The notes: generated by a model from the sequence alone, not told the origin. 64,000 nucleotides of DNA from Streptantibioticus parmotrematis (GCF_019890615.1 NZ_JAINVZ010000016.1:1-64000); one strand, 5' to 3'. Numbered from the stretch's first letter, positions 54,140-62,577 are shown. Translations and numbers: made by a program.

Positions 54140-55993
54140 ATGGGCGTCGAGCTGGTACGCGGGCAGAACCGTCCGTTGACGCGGACCCGGCTGGAGATCC
54201 GGGTGCGGGCGGCCGTCCCGCTGCCCACCGCGGTGATCGTGGACGGCACGGACGACCAGGATCCGGTCCGCCTGGCACATCAGGGCGGGCCCGCGCTGCC
54301 CGGGGTGGAGTTCCGCGCGGCCGCGGACCGGCCGCTCATCGTCGATCTGGCCGCGGTCCCGCCCGGGACCCCGCGGCTGACGGTGCTGCTCGCGCTGCCG
54401 CAGGGCCAGGACGCGCCGACGTGCTTCGGCCGGATCACACCGCCGCCGCACGTGGCGGTGGTCGGCGTCGGCGACGAGGAGCTGGCCCGCTTCACGTTGC
54501 ACGGCCTCGACACGGAGACAGCGGTGGCCGCGCTGGAGCTGTATCGCAGGCAGGGGGCCTGGCGGATCCGCGCCGTGGGCCAGGGCTACGCGGCGGGCCT
54601 GCGCCGCATGCTGGAGGAGTACGGCGTCCCGGACGCGGAGCGGGATGCCGGGCGGATGCGCGGCACGACCGCCTCGGATCGCTCGTCCCCCGCCATACCC
54701 GCCCAGCGCAGCGGCCCGCCCACGCAGCCCGGCACGTCTCCGTCCGCGCACGCCACGCCCCCGTCCGCCACGCCGCCCCCCGGGCCCGCTGCCGCAGCCG
54801 ACCCGCACCCGGCAGCGGCCCTCAGCGCCGAGGACCGTCCTGACCCGAGTCAGCCCGTCGCGGGGGACGCCGTCGGATGGACGCTGGAGGAACGTCTGTA
54901 CAACCAGGTCGGCGGCGTGTTCGAAGACCTGACGAGGCGCATCGCCGCCTACCGGGGCGCTGTCGACTTCGCGCAGTCGCGGCTCGACGCCGAACTCGAC
55001 GCCCTGCTGGCCGACCCCGCGGACCGGACCGGAGCCGCCCACGACGCCTCGCGCGAACGAGCCCAGGCGCGCCGCGACGCGCTCACCGACCAGGCCCGCG
55101 CCGCGCTCGACCACGACCTGCGCGGGCTCACCGCCGAGTCCGAGGTGGTCGAGCCCGCGCTGCCCCCGGCCATGGCCGGCTGGGAGAGCCCCGCGTGGCA
55201 CGGTTACCGCGTGCCGTCGGCGGCGGACGCGACGCCGCTGGCCGTACGCCTCGGGGACCTCCACCTGCCCGAGGTGCCGGAACTGCGCGTCCCGATGCTG
55301 CTGCCGCTGCCTCTCGACGAGGGGCTGTGGATCGACACCGGCCAGGGGTACGGCGCCGCGGCGGCGGCCGAGCCCGACGTGCCGCGCCGCAGGGCCGCCG
55401 AGATGGCGGCGGCGCTCGCGCTGCGGCTGCTGGCCGCACATCCGGTGGACGGGCTCACGGTCCACCTGGCGGCGGCCGGTGACCGGGACGCGGTGTCGGA
55501 CGCGTTCGGCCCGCTGGGGGTGACGGGGTCGCTGCGGCAGTGGGACGAGGCGGCCGGGCTGCTGGCGGCGATGACGCGGCACGTGGACCTCGTACAGCTG
55601 GCGCTGCGGGCCGGGGCGCCGGACGCGTTGCCGCCCGATCTGGACCCCGGCCGCCATCTGCTGGTCGTCGGCGACTTCCCGTACGGCGTGGACGACCGCG
55701 CGATCACCCAGCTGCGTTATCTGCTGGACGAGGGGCCCGCCGCCGGGGTGCACGTGATGCTGCTGGCGGACCGTGCCGACGCCCAGGCGTTCGGGCCCGT
55801 GCTGGACCCGTTGTGGCGCTCGCTGCTGCGGCTCACCCCGCTGCCCGACGATCACCTGGCGGATCCGTGGGTCGGGCACGCCTGGACCTACGAGCCGCTG
55901 ATGGTGCCGGACGGCAGCCGGGTGCTGGAACACGTCGCGCTCGAGCTGGCGGCGGCACGCCAGGCGTACGGCGAAGGACGGACCGGCCACTGA
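54140..55993 (+). CDS. TerD-like domain fused to degenerate FtsK/HerA-like region
   Basis: A 617-residue fusion. Residues 1-165 form a TerD-like beta-sandwich (VELVRGQNRPL, VGVGDEELARFTLHGL, GAWRIRAVGQGYAAGL). Residues about 170-245 are a Pro/Ser/Ala linker. Residues about 255-350 are a charged helical segment. From about 380 the sequence resembles the N-terminal part of FtsK/SpoIIIE-like ATPases (LLPLPLDEGLWIDTG, ALALRLLAAHPVDGLTVHL, HLLVVGDFPYGVDDRAITQLRYLLDEGPAAGVHVMLLAD). No P-loop lysine is present where GLWIDTGQGYG stands, so ATP hydrolysis is doubtful. It lies 36 nt after TerD, a probable operon. The FtsK-like call is by pattern only. Confidence 0.6.
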   Translation: MGVELVRGQNRPLTRTRLEIRVRAAVPLPTAVIVDGTDDQDPVRLAHQGGPALPGVEFRAAADRPLIVDLAAVPPGTPRLTVLLALPQGQDAPTCFGRITPPPHVAVVGVGDEELARFTLHGLDTETAVAALELYRRQGAWRIRAVGQGYAAGLRRMLEEYGVPDAERDAGRMRGTTASDRSSPAIPAQRSGPPTQPGTSPSAHATPPSATPPPGPAAAADPHPAAALSAEDRPDPSQPVAGDAVGWTLEERLYNQVGGVFEDLTRRIAAYRGAVDFAQSRLDAELDALLADPADRTGAAHDASRERAQARRDALTDQARAALDHDLRGLTAESEVVEPALPPAMAGWESPAWHGYRVPSAADATPLAVRLGDLHLPEVPELRVPMLLPLPLDEGLWIDTGQGYGAAAAAEPDVPRRRAAEMAAALALRLLAAHPVDGLTVHLAAAGDRDAVSDAFGPLGVTGSLRQWDEAAGLLAAMTRHVDLVQLALRAGAPDALPPDLDPGRHLLVVGDFPYGVDDRAITQLRYLLDEGPAAGVHVMLLADRADAQAFGPVLDPLWRSLLRLTPLPDDHLADPWVGHAWTYEPLMVPDGSRVLEHVALELAAARQAYGEGRTGH

Positions 55994-56037
55994 ACTGCAC
56001 ATTTGAATAGTACTTTACCTCCACTTGGTGATTCCTG

Positions 56038-56043
56038 TACCGT
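56038..56043 (+). promoter_or_regulatory. -10 element of leaderless terC promoter
   Basis: TACCGT lies 7 nt before GTG 56051. TTTACC at 56014-56019 is a possible -35 (18-nt spacer). The surrounding 57 bases are the AT-richest stretch of the region. Confidence 0.5.
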
Positions 56044-56050
56044 CTTCGGT

Positions 56051-57136
56051 GTGGACGTTTCCCTCGCCCTCTGGGGGCTCACCATCGCGGGCCTGTGCGC
56101 CCTGATCGCGGTCGACTTCCTCGTCGGCGGCCGCAAGCCGCATGACGTGTCCCTCAAGGAAGCCGGGCTGTGGACGGCGGTGTGGGTCGCCCTGGCCGGG
56201 CTCTTCGGGCTCGGTCTGCTGGTCTTCGGAGGCGGACGACCCGCCGGTGAGTTCTTCGCGGGCTTCGTCACCGAGAAGGCGCTCAGTGTCGACAACCTCT
56301 TCGTGTTCGTCCTGATCATGGCGAAGTTCGCCGTGCCCCGTGTGCTCCAGCAGCGGGTGCTGCTCGTGGGCGTCCTGATCGCGCTGGTGTTGCGCGCGGT
56401 CTTCATCGCCGCGGGCGCCGCGCTGATCGCCAGTTTCTCCTGGGTGTTCTACCTGTTCGGAGCCTTCCTGGTGTGGACCGCGTGGAAGCTCCTGCGGGAG
56501 GCGCGCGCGGACCGGACACCCGCGGACGGGAAGCCGGCGCACGGGAAGCCGGCGACGGGAGAGAAGGCGGAGTTCGAGGAGAACCGACTGCTCAAGGCCA
56601 TCGAACGGCGCATCCCGACGACCGACAGGTTCCACGGCACCGCGCTGTTCGTGATCGAGGGCGGCAAGCGGCTGGTGACGCCGATGCTGATCGTCATGCT
56701 GGCGATCGGCATGACGGACGTGCTCTTCGCCCTCGACTCGATACCGGCCATCTTCGGCCTCACCCAGGACCCGTACATCGTCTTCACCGCCAACGCGTTC
56801 GCGCTGATGGGTCTGCGGCAGCTGTACTTCCTGCTCGGCGGCCTGCTCGACCGGCTGGTCCACCTGTCGTACGGGCTCTCGGTCATCCTCGGCTTCATCG
56901 GCGTCAAGCTCGTGCTGCACGCGATGCACGAGTCCGGTGCCCACGTGCCCGAGATATCCGTGCCCGTCTCGCTCGGCGTCATCGGCGCCGTCCTGGCGGT
57001 CACCACGGCCACCAGCCTGATCGCCTCCGGGCGGCGGACGGAGGCCGAGGCGGCGCGGGACGAGGCCGCGGAGGTGGGCGAACCCGAGCCGGAGTCGGAG
57101 CCGCAGCCGGAGCCCGAGACCGCGGCGCGCGTCTGA
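56051..57136 (+). CDS. TerC-family integral membrane protein
   Basis: A 361-residue TerC/Alx-type protein with about eight to nine membrane helices. Characteristic segments are EKALSVDNLFVFVLIM, RVLLVGVLIALVLRA, MTDVLFALDSIPAIFGLTQDPYIVFTANAFALMGLRQLYFLL, and LVLHAMHESG. The acidic residues in SVDNLF and ALDSIPA are proposed metal ligands, and TerC/Alx proteins are associated with metal homeostasis (manganese in some bacteria). The GTG 56051 start fits family N-termini (DVSLALWGL). A TTG at 56003 would add 16 residues, including a TTA codon inside the promoter-like stretch, and is unlikely. Confidence 0.92.
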   Translation: MDVSLALWGLTIAGLCALIAVDFLVGGRKPHDVSLKEAGLWTAVWVALAGLFGLGLLVFGGGRPAGEFFAGFVTEKALSVDNLFVFVLIMAKFAVPRVLQQRVLLVGVLIALVLRAVFIAAGAALIASFSWVFYLFGAFLVWTAWKLLREARADRTPADGKPAHGKPATGEKAEFEENRLLKAIERRIPTTDRFHGTALFVIEGGKRLVTPMLIVMLAIGMTDVLFALDSIPAIFGLTQDPYIVFTANAFALMGLRQLYFLLGGLLDRLVHLSYGLSVILGFIGVKLVLHAMHESGAHVPEISVPVSLGVIGAVLAVTTATSLIASGRRTEAEAARDEAAEVGEPEPESEPQPEPETAARV

Positions 57137-57305
57137 CCCCCGCACCGCACGGGCCACGCCACCGCGCTCCGCCGGACCCGCCACGCCGGACTCCCACCCC
57201 GGCGCGCGGGCGCCACCCACCGGGCGTCTAACCTGGTTGCCGCAATCGAGCCGGTATCGCACCGGTCGGTACGAGGGCGTCCGATATGAGGGCAGGTGGG
57301 TGCCG

Positions 57306-58520
57306 GTGAGCGCCGTGGCGGCGACGTTGGCGGTGACGGAACTGCCGGAGCTGACGGGCTCCCGCTTCCTGACCTCGTGGGAGCTCGACCCGGTCGCGCT
57401 CGCGTTCGTGGTGCTGCTCGGCGCGCTGTACGCGGCGGCCGTGCTGAAGCTGCGGCGACGCGGTGAGAGCTGGCCGGTGGCGCGGACGGCGGCGTTCGCG
57501 GTGCTCGGCCTCGGCGTGATCGTCCTCGCGACGATGTCCGCGCTGATGGTCTACAGCCGGGTGCTGTTCTGGCCCGCCGCCGTGCAGAACATCATGCTGG
57601 ACCTGCTCGCCCCGCTCGGCCTCGCGCTCGGCGATCCGGTGACGCTGGCCGGGCGCGCGCTGTCACCGTCCGGCGGGCGCAGGCTGGACGCGGTGATGCG
57701 CAGCTGGGTGGTGCGGCTGCTGACGTTCCCGTTCGTCAGCTCGGTGCTCGTCCTGATCTCCGAGTTGTCGATCTACTTCACCTCCTACTTCCAGACCGCG
57801 CTGCGCGAGGACGGCGTGCGGCAGCTGATGCACCTGCAACTGCTGCTCAGCGGCTGCCTGTTCGTGCTGCCGATGCTGACCAAGCAGGAGATGCTGCCGC
57901 GCTGGTGCACCCACCCGATCCGGGCGCTGCTGGTCTTCATCGACGGGCTCTTCGACTCGCTGCCGGGCATCGTGGTGATGCTCAGCGGCACGCTGGTGGC
58001 CGGAAACTGGTACGCCGCCCACCCGCGCACCTGGGGCCCCACCCTCCAGCGCGACCAGCAGATCGGCGGCGGGCTGATGCTCACCATCGCCGAGCTGATC
58101 GGACTGCCGTTCCTGGGCGCGGTGTTCGTGGAGTGGTGGCGCGAGGAGCGGCGCAAGGCCGTCGAACTGGACGCGCGGCTCGACCGCGAGCTCGTCCCGG
58201 TCGCCGTGGGGGTGGCCTCCGGCGGATCCGCGCCGCAGGACACCGCGCCGATGCTCGGGGAACCCGCGCGGGGCGCCGGGGCGGACGCGGCGGACGCCGC
58301 GGACCACGCGATCGGTGTAGACAGTGCGGCTAGTGCGGCCGGTGCGGCCGATGCGGAGACCACGGACGGCGCGCCCGGCGCCGCACTGGCCGGTCCCGCC
58401 GGTCCCGCCGGTCCGGGCGGTCCGGGCGGTCCGCAGATGGTCCGGCCGTGGTGGGAGACCGAGAGCGGCGAGGTCGCGGAACGCGTCCGCCGCAACACCG
58501 GCCGCGGGGCCCGCCGCTAG
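57306..58520 (+). CDS. CtaG-family cytochrome c oxidase assembly protein
   Basis: A membrane protein of about 404 residues, caa3_CtaG family, associated with copper delivery or assembly of cytochrome oxidase. Helices occur near residues 28-46, 58-80, 88-105, 130-150, 170-185, 200-220 and 245-265, with the family segments MVYSRVLFWPAAVQNIMLDLLAPLGLALGDP and MHLQLLLSGCLFVLP. The C-terminal 140 residues are a low-complexity cytoplasmic tail (DAADAADHA, AGPAGPAGPGGPGGP) of no known role. GTG 57306 is taken as the start; GTG 57300 and an open frame from 57237 are alternatives. Confidence 0.82.
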   Translation: MSAVAATLAVTELPELTGSRFLTSWELDPVALAFVVLLGALYAAAVLKLRRRGESWPVARTAAFAVLGLGVIVLATMSALMVYSRVLFWPAAVQNIMLDLLAPLGLALGDPVTLAGRALSPSGGRRLDAVMRSWVVRLLTFPFVSSVLVLISELSIYFTSYFQTALREDGVRQLMHLQLLLSGCLFVLPMLTKQEMLPRWCTHPIRALLVFIDGLFDSLPGIVVMLSGTLVAGNWYAAHPRTWGPTLQRDQQIGGGLMLTIAELIGLPFLGAVFVEWWREERRKAVELDARLDRELVPVAVGVASGGSAPQDTAPMLGEPARGAGADAADAADHAIGVDSAASAAGAADAETTDGAPGAALAGPAGPAGPGGPGGPQMVRPWWETESGEVAERVRRNTGRGARR

Positions 58521-58558
58521 GCTCCGACGGCCAGACCGTCGTCCGACAGGAGGCCGCG

Positions 58559-58840
58559 TTGCTCACCCTCGATCTGCATCCCATCTTCCGCAACAACCGT
58601 GATATCGAACTCGCCCTGCGCCAGGCGATCTTCACCGCGGTGCGCAGTCGCGAGACCGTCGTCGAGATCATCCCCGGCAAGGGCAGCGGGCAGTTGATGA
58701 AGCGGGTGATGGCCTTCCTGGGCCAGAAACACATCAGGAAGATGTACGACCACCTGGAGACCGATCCCAGGAACTCCGGGCGTGTCCTGGTCCACTTCGT
58801 CTACGGCGAGGGCCCCGCGGCGGGCGGCGGCCGTGGCTGA
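58559..58840 (+). CDS. Smr-domain protein
   Basis: A 93-residue protein consisting of one Smr domain: LDLHPIFRNNRDIELALRQAI, then EIIPGKGSGQLMKRVMAFL, with the DLH and GKGxG motifs associated with nuclease or nucleic-acid binding in MutS2-type Smr domains. The TTG start is fixed by a consensus AGGAGG 5 nt upstream. Its stop overlaps the next gene by 8 nt. Confidence 0.85.
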   Translation: MLTLDLHPIFRNNRDIELALRQAIFTAVRSRETVVEIIPGKGSGQLMKRVMAFLGQKHIRKMYDHLETDPRNSGRVLVHFVYGEGPAAGGGRG

Positions 58841-59063
58841 CGACCCGACACTGCCGTACGGGGGCGTGGACGGGGACGGTCATGACGAGTCGGCCCCTAC
58901 GGGCCGCCGCCGGGTCACCTGCCGGGTGTGCGGACGTCCGTTGCACGGCAGGCAGGCACGGCTGTGGGGCCTGGGCGACGACTGCCGCGCCAAGCTCGCG
59001 CAGCGCGCGGCTCCGCGCCCACCGGCCCACGAGGCCGACCAGGACCCGTTGCCGGGCCTGTGA
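58833..59063 (+). CDS. Small zinc-ribbon protein (DUF6011 type)
   Basis: A 76-residue protein with a CRVCGRPLHGRQARLWGLGDDCRAKL zinc-binding core: CxxC is followed by a single Cys 20 residues on, with His as the possible fourth ligand. The function is unknown. GTG 58833 lies within the last codons of the Smr gene, so the two are translationally coupled and may act together on nucleic acid. Confidence 0.7.
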   Translation: MADDPTLPYGGVDGDGHDESAPTGRRRVTCRVCGRPLHGRQARLWGLGDDCRAKLAQRAAPRPPAHEADQDPLPGL

Positions 59064-59134
59064 GGCGCGGGAGGGCGTTCGGGTGCGGGACGGCAATCGG
59101 GCGCGGGAGGGCCGGTCGGCGCCGTACTGCTTAC

Positions 59135-59205
59135 GGGCGTACCGCGTGGGCGCCGTACCGCGTGCGGGCGTACGCCTGAGGGCGTACCGCGTGGGCGTCG
59201 TACCG
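59135..59205 (+). repeat. 26-bp direct repeat, 45-bp period
   Basis: GGGCGTACCGCGTGGGCG begins copies at 59135-59160 and 59180-59205; both end in CGTACCG and differ at one base. Confidence 0.8.
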
Positions 59206-59226
59206 CCGGTGGGCATACCGCGTACG

Positions 59227-59260
59227 CGGGGCGGGCCCGTGAGAACGCGGGCCCGCCCCG
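59227..59260. terminator. Convergent terminator
   Basis: A perfect 13-bp stem (CGGGGCGGGCCCG and its complement) with an 8-nt loop between the zinc-ribbon gene and the small hypothetical gene. Confidence 0.8.
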
Positions 59261-59297
59261 GATGAATCCTTTCCGCCGCGTCGTGGGCGTCGAGGCG

Positions 59298-59573
59298 TCA
59301 GGACGCCTCGGCCTCCCGCGCGCTCGTCTGCCCGTCGATCCAGACCACCTCCGTCGCGCCGCCGTGGCTGTGCACCCACTCGGCGTCCGTCACACCACCG
59401 GGCCAGAACACCACCGACGCCGGTTCCCGCACCCAGCGGATGGACGCCGAGCCGTCGGGCCAGGCGACTCCCCACGCCACCACGCCCGTTCCCGACGCCC
59501 CCGTCACGTCGAGGTGACGTTGCAGGTAGAAACGGCGCGGCTCCAGTTCCGGAAGTTCCGAAAGATCCGACAC
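59298..59573 (-). CDS. Small conserved-type hypothetical protein
   Basis: A 91-residue protein I cannot assign. It is rich in Trp (6) and reads like a small beta-fold: GVVAWGVAWPDGSASIRWVREPASVVFWPGG then WVHSHGGATEVVWIDG. A GTG start with GAGG 6 nt upstream and even Streptomyces codon bias support a real gene. There is no signal peptide or membrane segment. The 180 bp upstream to 59755 hold no other gene that I can see. Confidence 0.55.
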   Translation of the reverse strand: MSDLSELPELEPRRFYLQRHLDVTGASGTGVVAWGVAWPDGSASIRWVREPASVVFWPGGVTDAEWVHSHGGATEVVWIDGQTSAREAEAS

Positions 59574-59755
59574 AAGGCACCTCTACTTCCCACCTGAGGC
59601 CTACCCATCTCCCATACATGCTCCGTGCAGGGGTGGATGAACCGCGATGGACGGAATGTGTCTTCCGTTTGAAATGAGTCCCACCACGCGGGACCGGACA
59701 GCGGCGCGGGGCCGCCCGCAGCCGGTACGACCCGGTCCGGCGTCAACCGCCCCGC

Positions 59756-59881
59756 TCACCAGCCCCGTTCACGCCACGCGTTCGAATGCGCCCGCTCGGC
59801 AACCGGCGTCTTGGCGTTCCAGTGTCCACGATAGACCGAGGTTTCGTCCGGGAGTTGGCCGAAGTGTTTCGCTCCGAGGAC
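59756..59881 (-). pseudogene. Decayed C-terminal fragment of an MBL-fold hydrolase
   Basis: The minus-strand frame ends with LPDETSVYRGHW and AHSNAWRERGW. It aligns without gaps to the last 39 residues of the intact MBL hydrolase at 60922-61578 (24 of 39 identical). The metal-site motif YPGHG has become YRGHW. Upstream of the aligned part the frame has no MBL features, so this is a truncated remnant of a paralogue, not a working gene. Confidence 0.75.
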
Positions 59882-60003
59882 CCCGAGAGCCGACCCCCTA
59901 GCAGCCAAGGACCGCCCCCGTGCCGCAGCCTTCGTACCTCGGTGATCGGCGCCCTGACCACGGACGCCACGCACGCGAGGGCTTCCTCAGGGGGACGATT
60001 CAT

Positions 60004-60276
60004 GTGGCGAGCGTAGAAGCGCGAGATCTCTTCTGAGGGAGAACAGGAGAACAGGGGAACGGGAGAACGGGAGGACGCAGCCGTCGCTTCGCCGCTCGAC
60101 GGCCGCGATGCCGCTCAGCCCGTTTCGAGCCGCGCTGCCACGACCGGCCGGATCGCAGTGGTGGGCCGGGACGTCGGTGGTGACGGTGGAGGTGCGGTGG
60201 GCGCACCTCTCGGCGCCCTGTCCCAGCCCTGTCCCAAGTCGCAGAGCGCTTCAAGTGACCCCTGGCAGGGAGCAGG
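60004..60276. other. Gap upstream of GNAT gene with purine-rich repeat
   Basis: Bases 60033-60075 are a one-strand purine tract built from GGAGAAC/GGGGAAC units in imperfect 9-10-nt repeats. The rest shows no gene or clear promoter. Confidence 0.5.
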
Positions 60277-60801
60277 ATGGGCGCCATGGTGGAGATCGGT
60301 TTCCTGACCGAGTCCGACCGCGTCCGCTGGGAAGCGCTGGCTCGCGGCAAGGACGCGTACTTCAAGGTCGAGCGCAGCGACGACAGTTACGAACGGACCT
60401 GGCGGCGCCTGCTCGACGACGAGCGCATACGCGGGGTCGCCGCACGGCTCGACGGCAGGATGGTCGGCATCGCGCACTACCTGTTCCACGCCAGCGTCTG
60501 GTACTCCGAAAAGTGCTATCTGGCCGACCTGTTCGTGGATCCGGAAGCCCGGCGGCAGGGTGTCGCGACGGCGGTGATCGAGTGGGTCGCGCGTGACGCC
60601 GAGGAGAACGGCTCGCCCGGCCTCTACTGGAACACGCTGGAGGACGCTCCGGCTCGCGCGCTGTACGACAGGCTGGGCAGGTTCCATGAGGGGCTCGTCC
60701 TCTACACCTACCGGCGTGATGCGAGCCGGGCCGCCGTAGAAGCCGGGGCGGGAAGCCACGCTTCGGCCGTGCTGCCCGAGCAGCAGCCCGGGTCCCGCTG
60801 A
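60277..60801 (+). CDS. GNAT-family N-acetyltransferase
   Basis: A 174-residue GCN5-related acetyltransferase. The acetyl-CoA-binding motif A is CYLADLFVDPEARRQGVATAVIEWV (Q/RxxGxG/A type, R-R-Q-G-V-A), followed by motif B LYWNTLEDAPARALYDRLG. The acceptor is unknown. ATG 60277 has AGGGAG 4 nt upstream; ATG 60286 is an alternative. The last 20 residues are low complexity. It is convergent with the MBL hydrolase. Confidence 0.85.
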   Translation: MGAMVEIGFLTESDRVRWEALARGKDAYFKVERSDDSYERTWRRLLDDERIRGVAARLDGRMVGIAHYLFHASVWYSEKCYLADLFVDPEARRQGVATAVIEWVARDAEENGSPGLYWNTLEDAPARALYDRLGRFHEGLVLYTYRRDASRAAVEAGAGSHASAVLPEQQPGSR

Positions 60802-60876
60802 CGAGCGTCTGCCGATTGCCGACAGCGTGAGCCGGTTCCTCGCCGGGACGCGTGCGCGAGGCAGTCGTGGCAGCGA

Positions 60877-60909
60877 AGCGGGGCCGCCCCCGTGCCGGGC
60901 GGCCCCGCT
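60877..60909. terminator. Terminator, GNAT / MBL hydrolase
   Basis: A perfect 13-bp stem (AGCGGGGCCGCCC and its complement) with a 7-nt loop between convergent genes. Confidence 0.85.
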
Positions 60910-60921
60910 CTCGTGCTTCGG

Positions 60922-61578
60922 CTACCAGCCCCGCTCGCGCCACTCCGACAGATGCGGCCGCTCGGCGCCCAGCGTCGTGTCGTTGCCGTGGCCCGGGTAG
61001 ACCCACGTCTCGTCCGGGAGCCGGGCGAAGAGCTTCGCCTCCACGTCCCCGAGCAGGCTGCGGAACGCCTCGGGATCGTTGAAGGTGTTGCCCACGCCGC
61101 CCGGGAAGAGACAGTCCCCGGTGAAGACGTGCGGGTGGCCGTGCGGGTCGTCGTAGACCAGGGCGATGCTGCCCGGGGTGTGGCCGACGAGGTGGCGGGC
61201 GGTCAGGGTGACCCGGCCGACCGCGATCGTGTCGCCGTCGTCCACCGGGACGTCCGTGGGCACCGGGATGCCCTCCACGTCCAGGCGGCCCGCGTACGTG
61301 CGGGCGCCGGTGGCGTCGACCACCTCGCGCAGCGCGCCCCAGTGGTCGCCGTGCCGGTGCGTGGTGATCACCGACGCGATCCCGCTCTCCCCGATCGTGC
61401 CCAGCAGGGTCGCGGACTCGGCCGCGGCGTCGACCAGCGCCTGCTCACCGGTCGCCCGGCACCGCAACAGGTACGCGTTGTTGTCCATCGGGCCGACCGC
61501 GACCTTGGTGATCATCAGATCGGTGAGTTCGTGCACGTCCGGCGGGCCGCCGACCTTCACTGCTCCGGTGTACGACAT
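60922..61578 (-). CDS. MBL-fold metallo-hydrolase (glyoxalase II-like)
   Basis: A 218-residue metallo-beta-lactamase-fold hydrolase. Zinc motifs are THRHGDHWGAL, the His in HLVGHTPGS, the bridging Asp in FTGDCLFPGG and the last His in VYPGHGNDT, an arrangement typical of thioesterase-like glyoxalase II or persulfide dioxygenase relatives. It starts 4 nt after the stop of the upstream MDMPI-type gene, so the two form an operon; a mycothiol-linked detoxification role is a reasonable inference. A decayed copy of its C-terminus lies 1.1 kb away. Confidence 0.9.
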   Translation of the reverse strand: MSYTGAVKVGGPPDVHELTDLMITKVAVGPMDNNAYLLRCRATGEQALVDAAAESATLLGTIGESGIASVITTHRHGDHWGALREVVDATGARTYAGRLDVEGIPVPTDVPVDDGDTIAVGRVTLTARHLVGHTPGSIALVYDDPHGHPHVFTGDCLFPGGVGNTFNDPEAFRSLLGDVEAKLFARLPDETWVYPGHGNDTTLGAERPHLSEWRERGW

Positions 61579-61582
61579 GGCG

Positions 61583-62350
61583 TCACCCTAGCGGTGGCAG
61601 CACCGGCAGCGGCGCCTGCGGATCCGCCGTCAGGTCCTCGCCGCGACTGCGCCCGGTGACCCAGGCCAGCAGCGCGCCGGCCGGGCCGCTCACCGTCAGC
61701 TCGGGTTCGTCCGCGTTGCCGATGTTCCAGGTCTCGCCGGAGTCGGTACAGCGCAGCCGCACCGCGGGGATGCCCTCGCGGCCGGACAGGCCGTCCGCGA
61801 GCGCGGCCAGGTCCCGCGCGACGAAGCCGGCCGGCAGGTCGGCGCAGGTCCGGCCGACGTCCAGGTCGACCAGGTGCAGGTGCAGCTCCCGCAGCCGCAT
61901 CATCGGGATCTGGGCCGCCGGACGCACCCCGCCGTGCCGGGTGCGCACCTGCGCCGCCCAGGCCTGCGGCGGCATGGCGTCCATCGCCTCGGCCAGCGCG
62001 TCCGCGCCCCGGCGCAGGTCGGCGAGCTGCTCGGGCAACGGGCGGGACGCGCCGTCCTCGATGTCCTTGTTCCTGGCCTCCTCGCTGACGTACATCGCGC
62101 GTTCCTCGCCGGTACGCGCCCAGGTCAGCAGGTTGACCAGCGCGTCGGAGTTGCGCGCCAGGTGGGTCATGACGTGGCCGCGGGTCCAGCCCGGCAGCAG
62201 CGAGGGGCCGGTGACGGCGTCCGGGGCGAGCGCGGACGCCGCCTCGAACAGCGCGGCGGTGGCGTCGCGCACCTCGGCCGCATCACTCACGGGATCGAGT
62301 CGTTGGACGGACAAGGAGGGCCTCCTGGGGGTCGTCTCGTTGTCGATCAC
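61583..62350 (-). CDS. Maleylpyruvate isomerase/DinB-like (MDMPI) family protein
   Basis: A 255-residue protein of the mycothiol-dependent maleylpyruvate isomerase N-terminal family (DinB-like four-helix bundle). It has the family [25 protein letters not shown] (metal His in HVMTH), then [17 protein letters not shown], which supplies two further histidines, and a C-terminal SCP2-like domain ([13 protein letters not shown]). Actual substrates are usually unknown. The GTG start at 62350 has TAGCGT 5 nt upstream and may be leaderless. An in-frame TTG at 62314 with a perfect AGGAGG 6 nt upstream is a strong alternative. Confidence 0.82.
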   Translation of the reverse strand: MIDNETTPRRPSLSVQRLDPVSDAAEVRDATAALFEAASALAPDAVTGPSLLPGWTRGHVMTHLARNSDALVNLLTWARTGEERAMYVSEEARNKDIEDGASRPLPEQLADLRRGADALAEAMDAMPPQAWAAQVRTRHGGVRPAAQIPMMRLRELHLHLVDLDVGRTCADLPAGFVARDLAALADGLSGREGIPAVRLRCTDSGETWNIGNADEPELTVSGPAGALLAWVTGRSRGEDLTADPQAPLPVLPPLG

Positions 62351-62402
62351 CTCTGACGCTAGCGCGGCTCACTCGGTCGGGTGAACATGGCCGCCGCCGA
62401 CC

Positions 62403-62429
62403 GGGAATCGAATGTGCGTGCTATACGCT
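62403..62429 (+). promoter_or_regulatory. Sigma-R-like promoter candidate of uvrA
   Basis: GGGAAT (62403-62408), 18 nt, then GCT (62427-62429), one mismatch from GGAAT-N18-GTT. It lies about 145 nt before uvrA. TACGCT at 62523-62528 is a separate possible -10 nearer the gene. Confidence 0.4.
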
Positions 62430-62577
62430 CGTAGAGAGACACCACCAGGCGTCACCAGACGTCAGCAGAGACATCACCGAGACTCCAAGGCATTCGGCAA
62501 GAAGAGCGGAACGCGCCCCAGCTACGCTGAACGGGGGGTGCTTACCCCTTCGTTTCCACGAAAGGTACGGGACCGGC

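Noticed and set aside
56003-56050. Upstream TTG start for terC
   Set aside because: It has no Shine-Dalgarno, adds a non-homologous leader with a TTA codon, and overlaps the probable promoter; family N-termini begin at GTG 56051.
58261-58520. Pro/Gly/Ala tail of the CtaG protein as a separate gene
   Set aside because: It is continuous in frame with the membrane domain and has no start signals of its own.
62409-62424. LexA-type SOS box upstream of uvrA
   Set aside because: Only one half resembles TCGAAC; the other half lacks the required GTTCGA bases.
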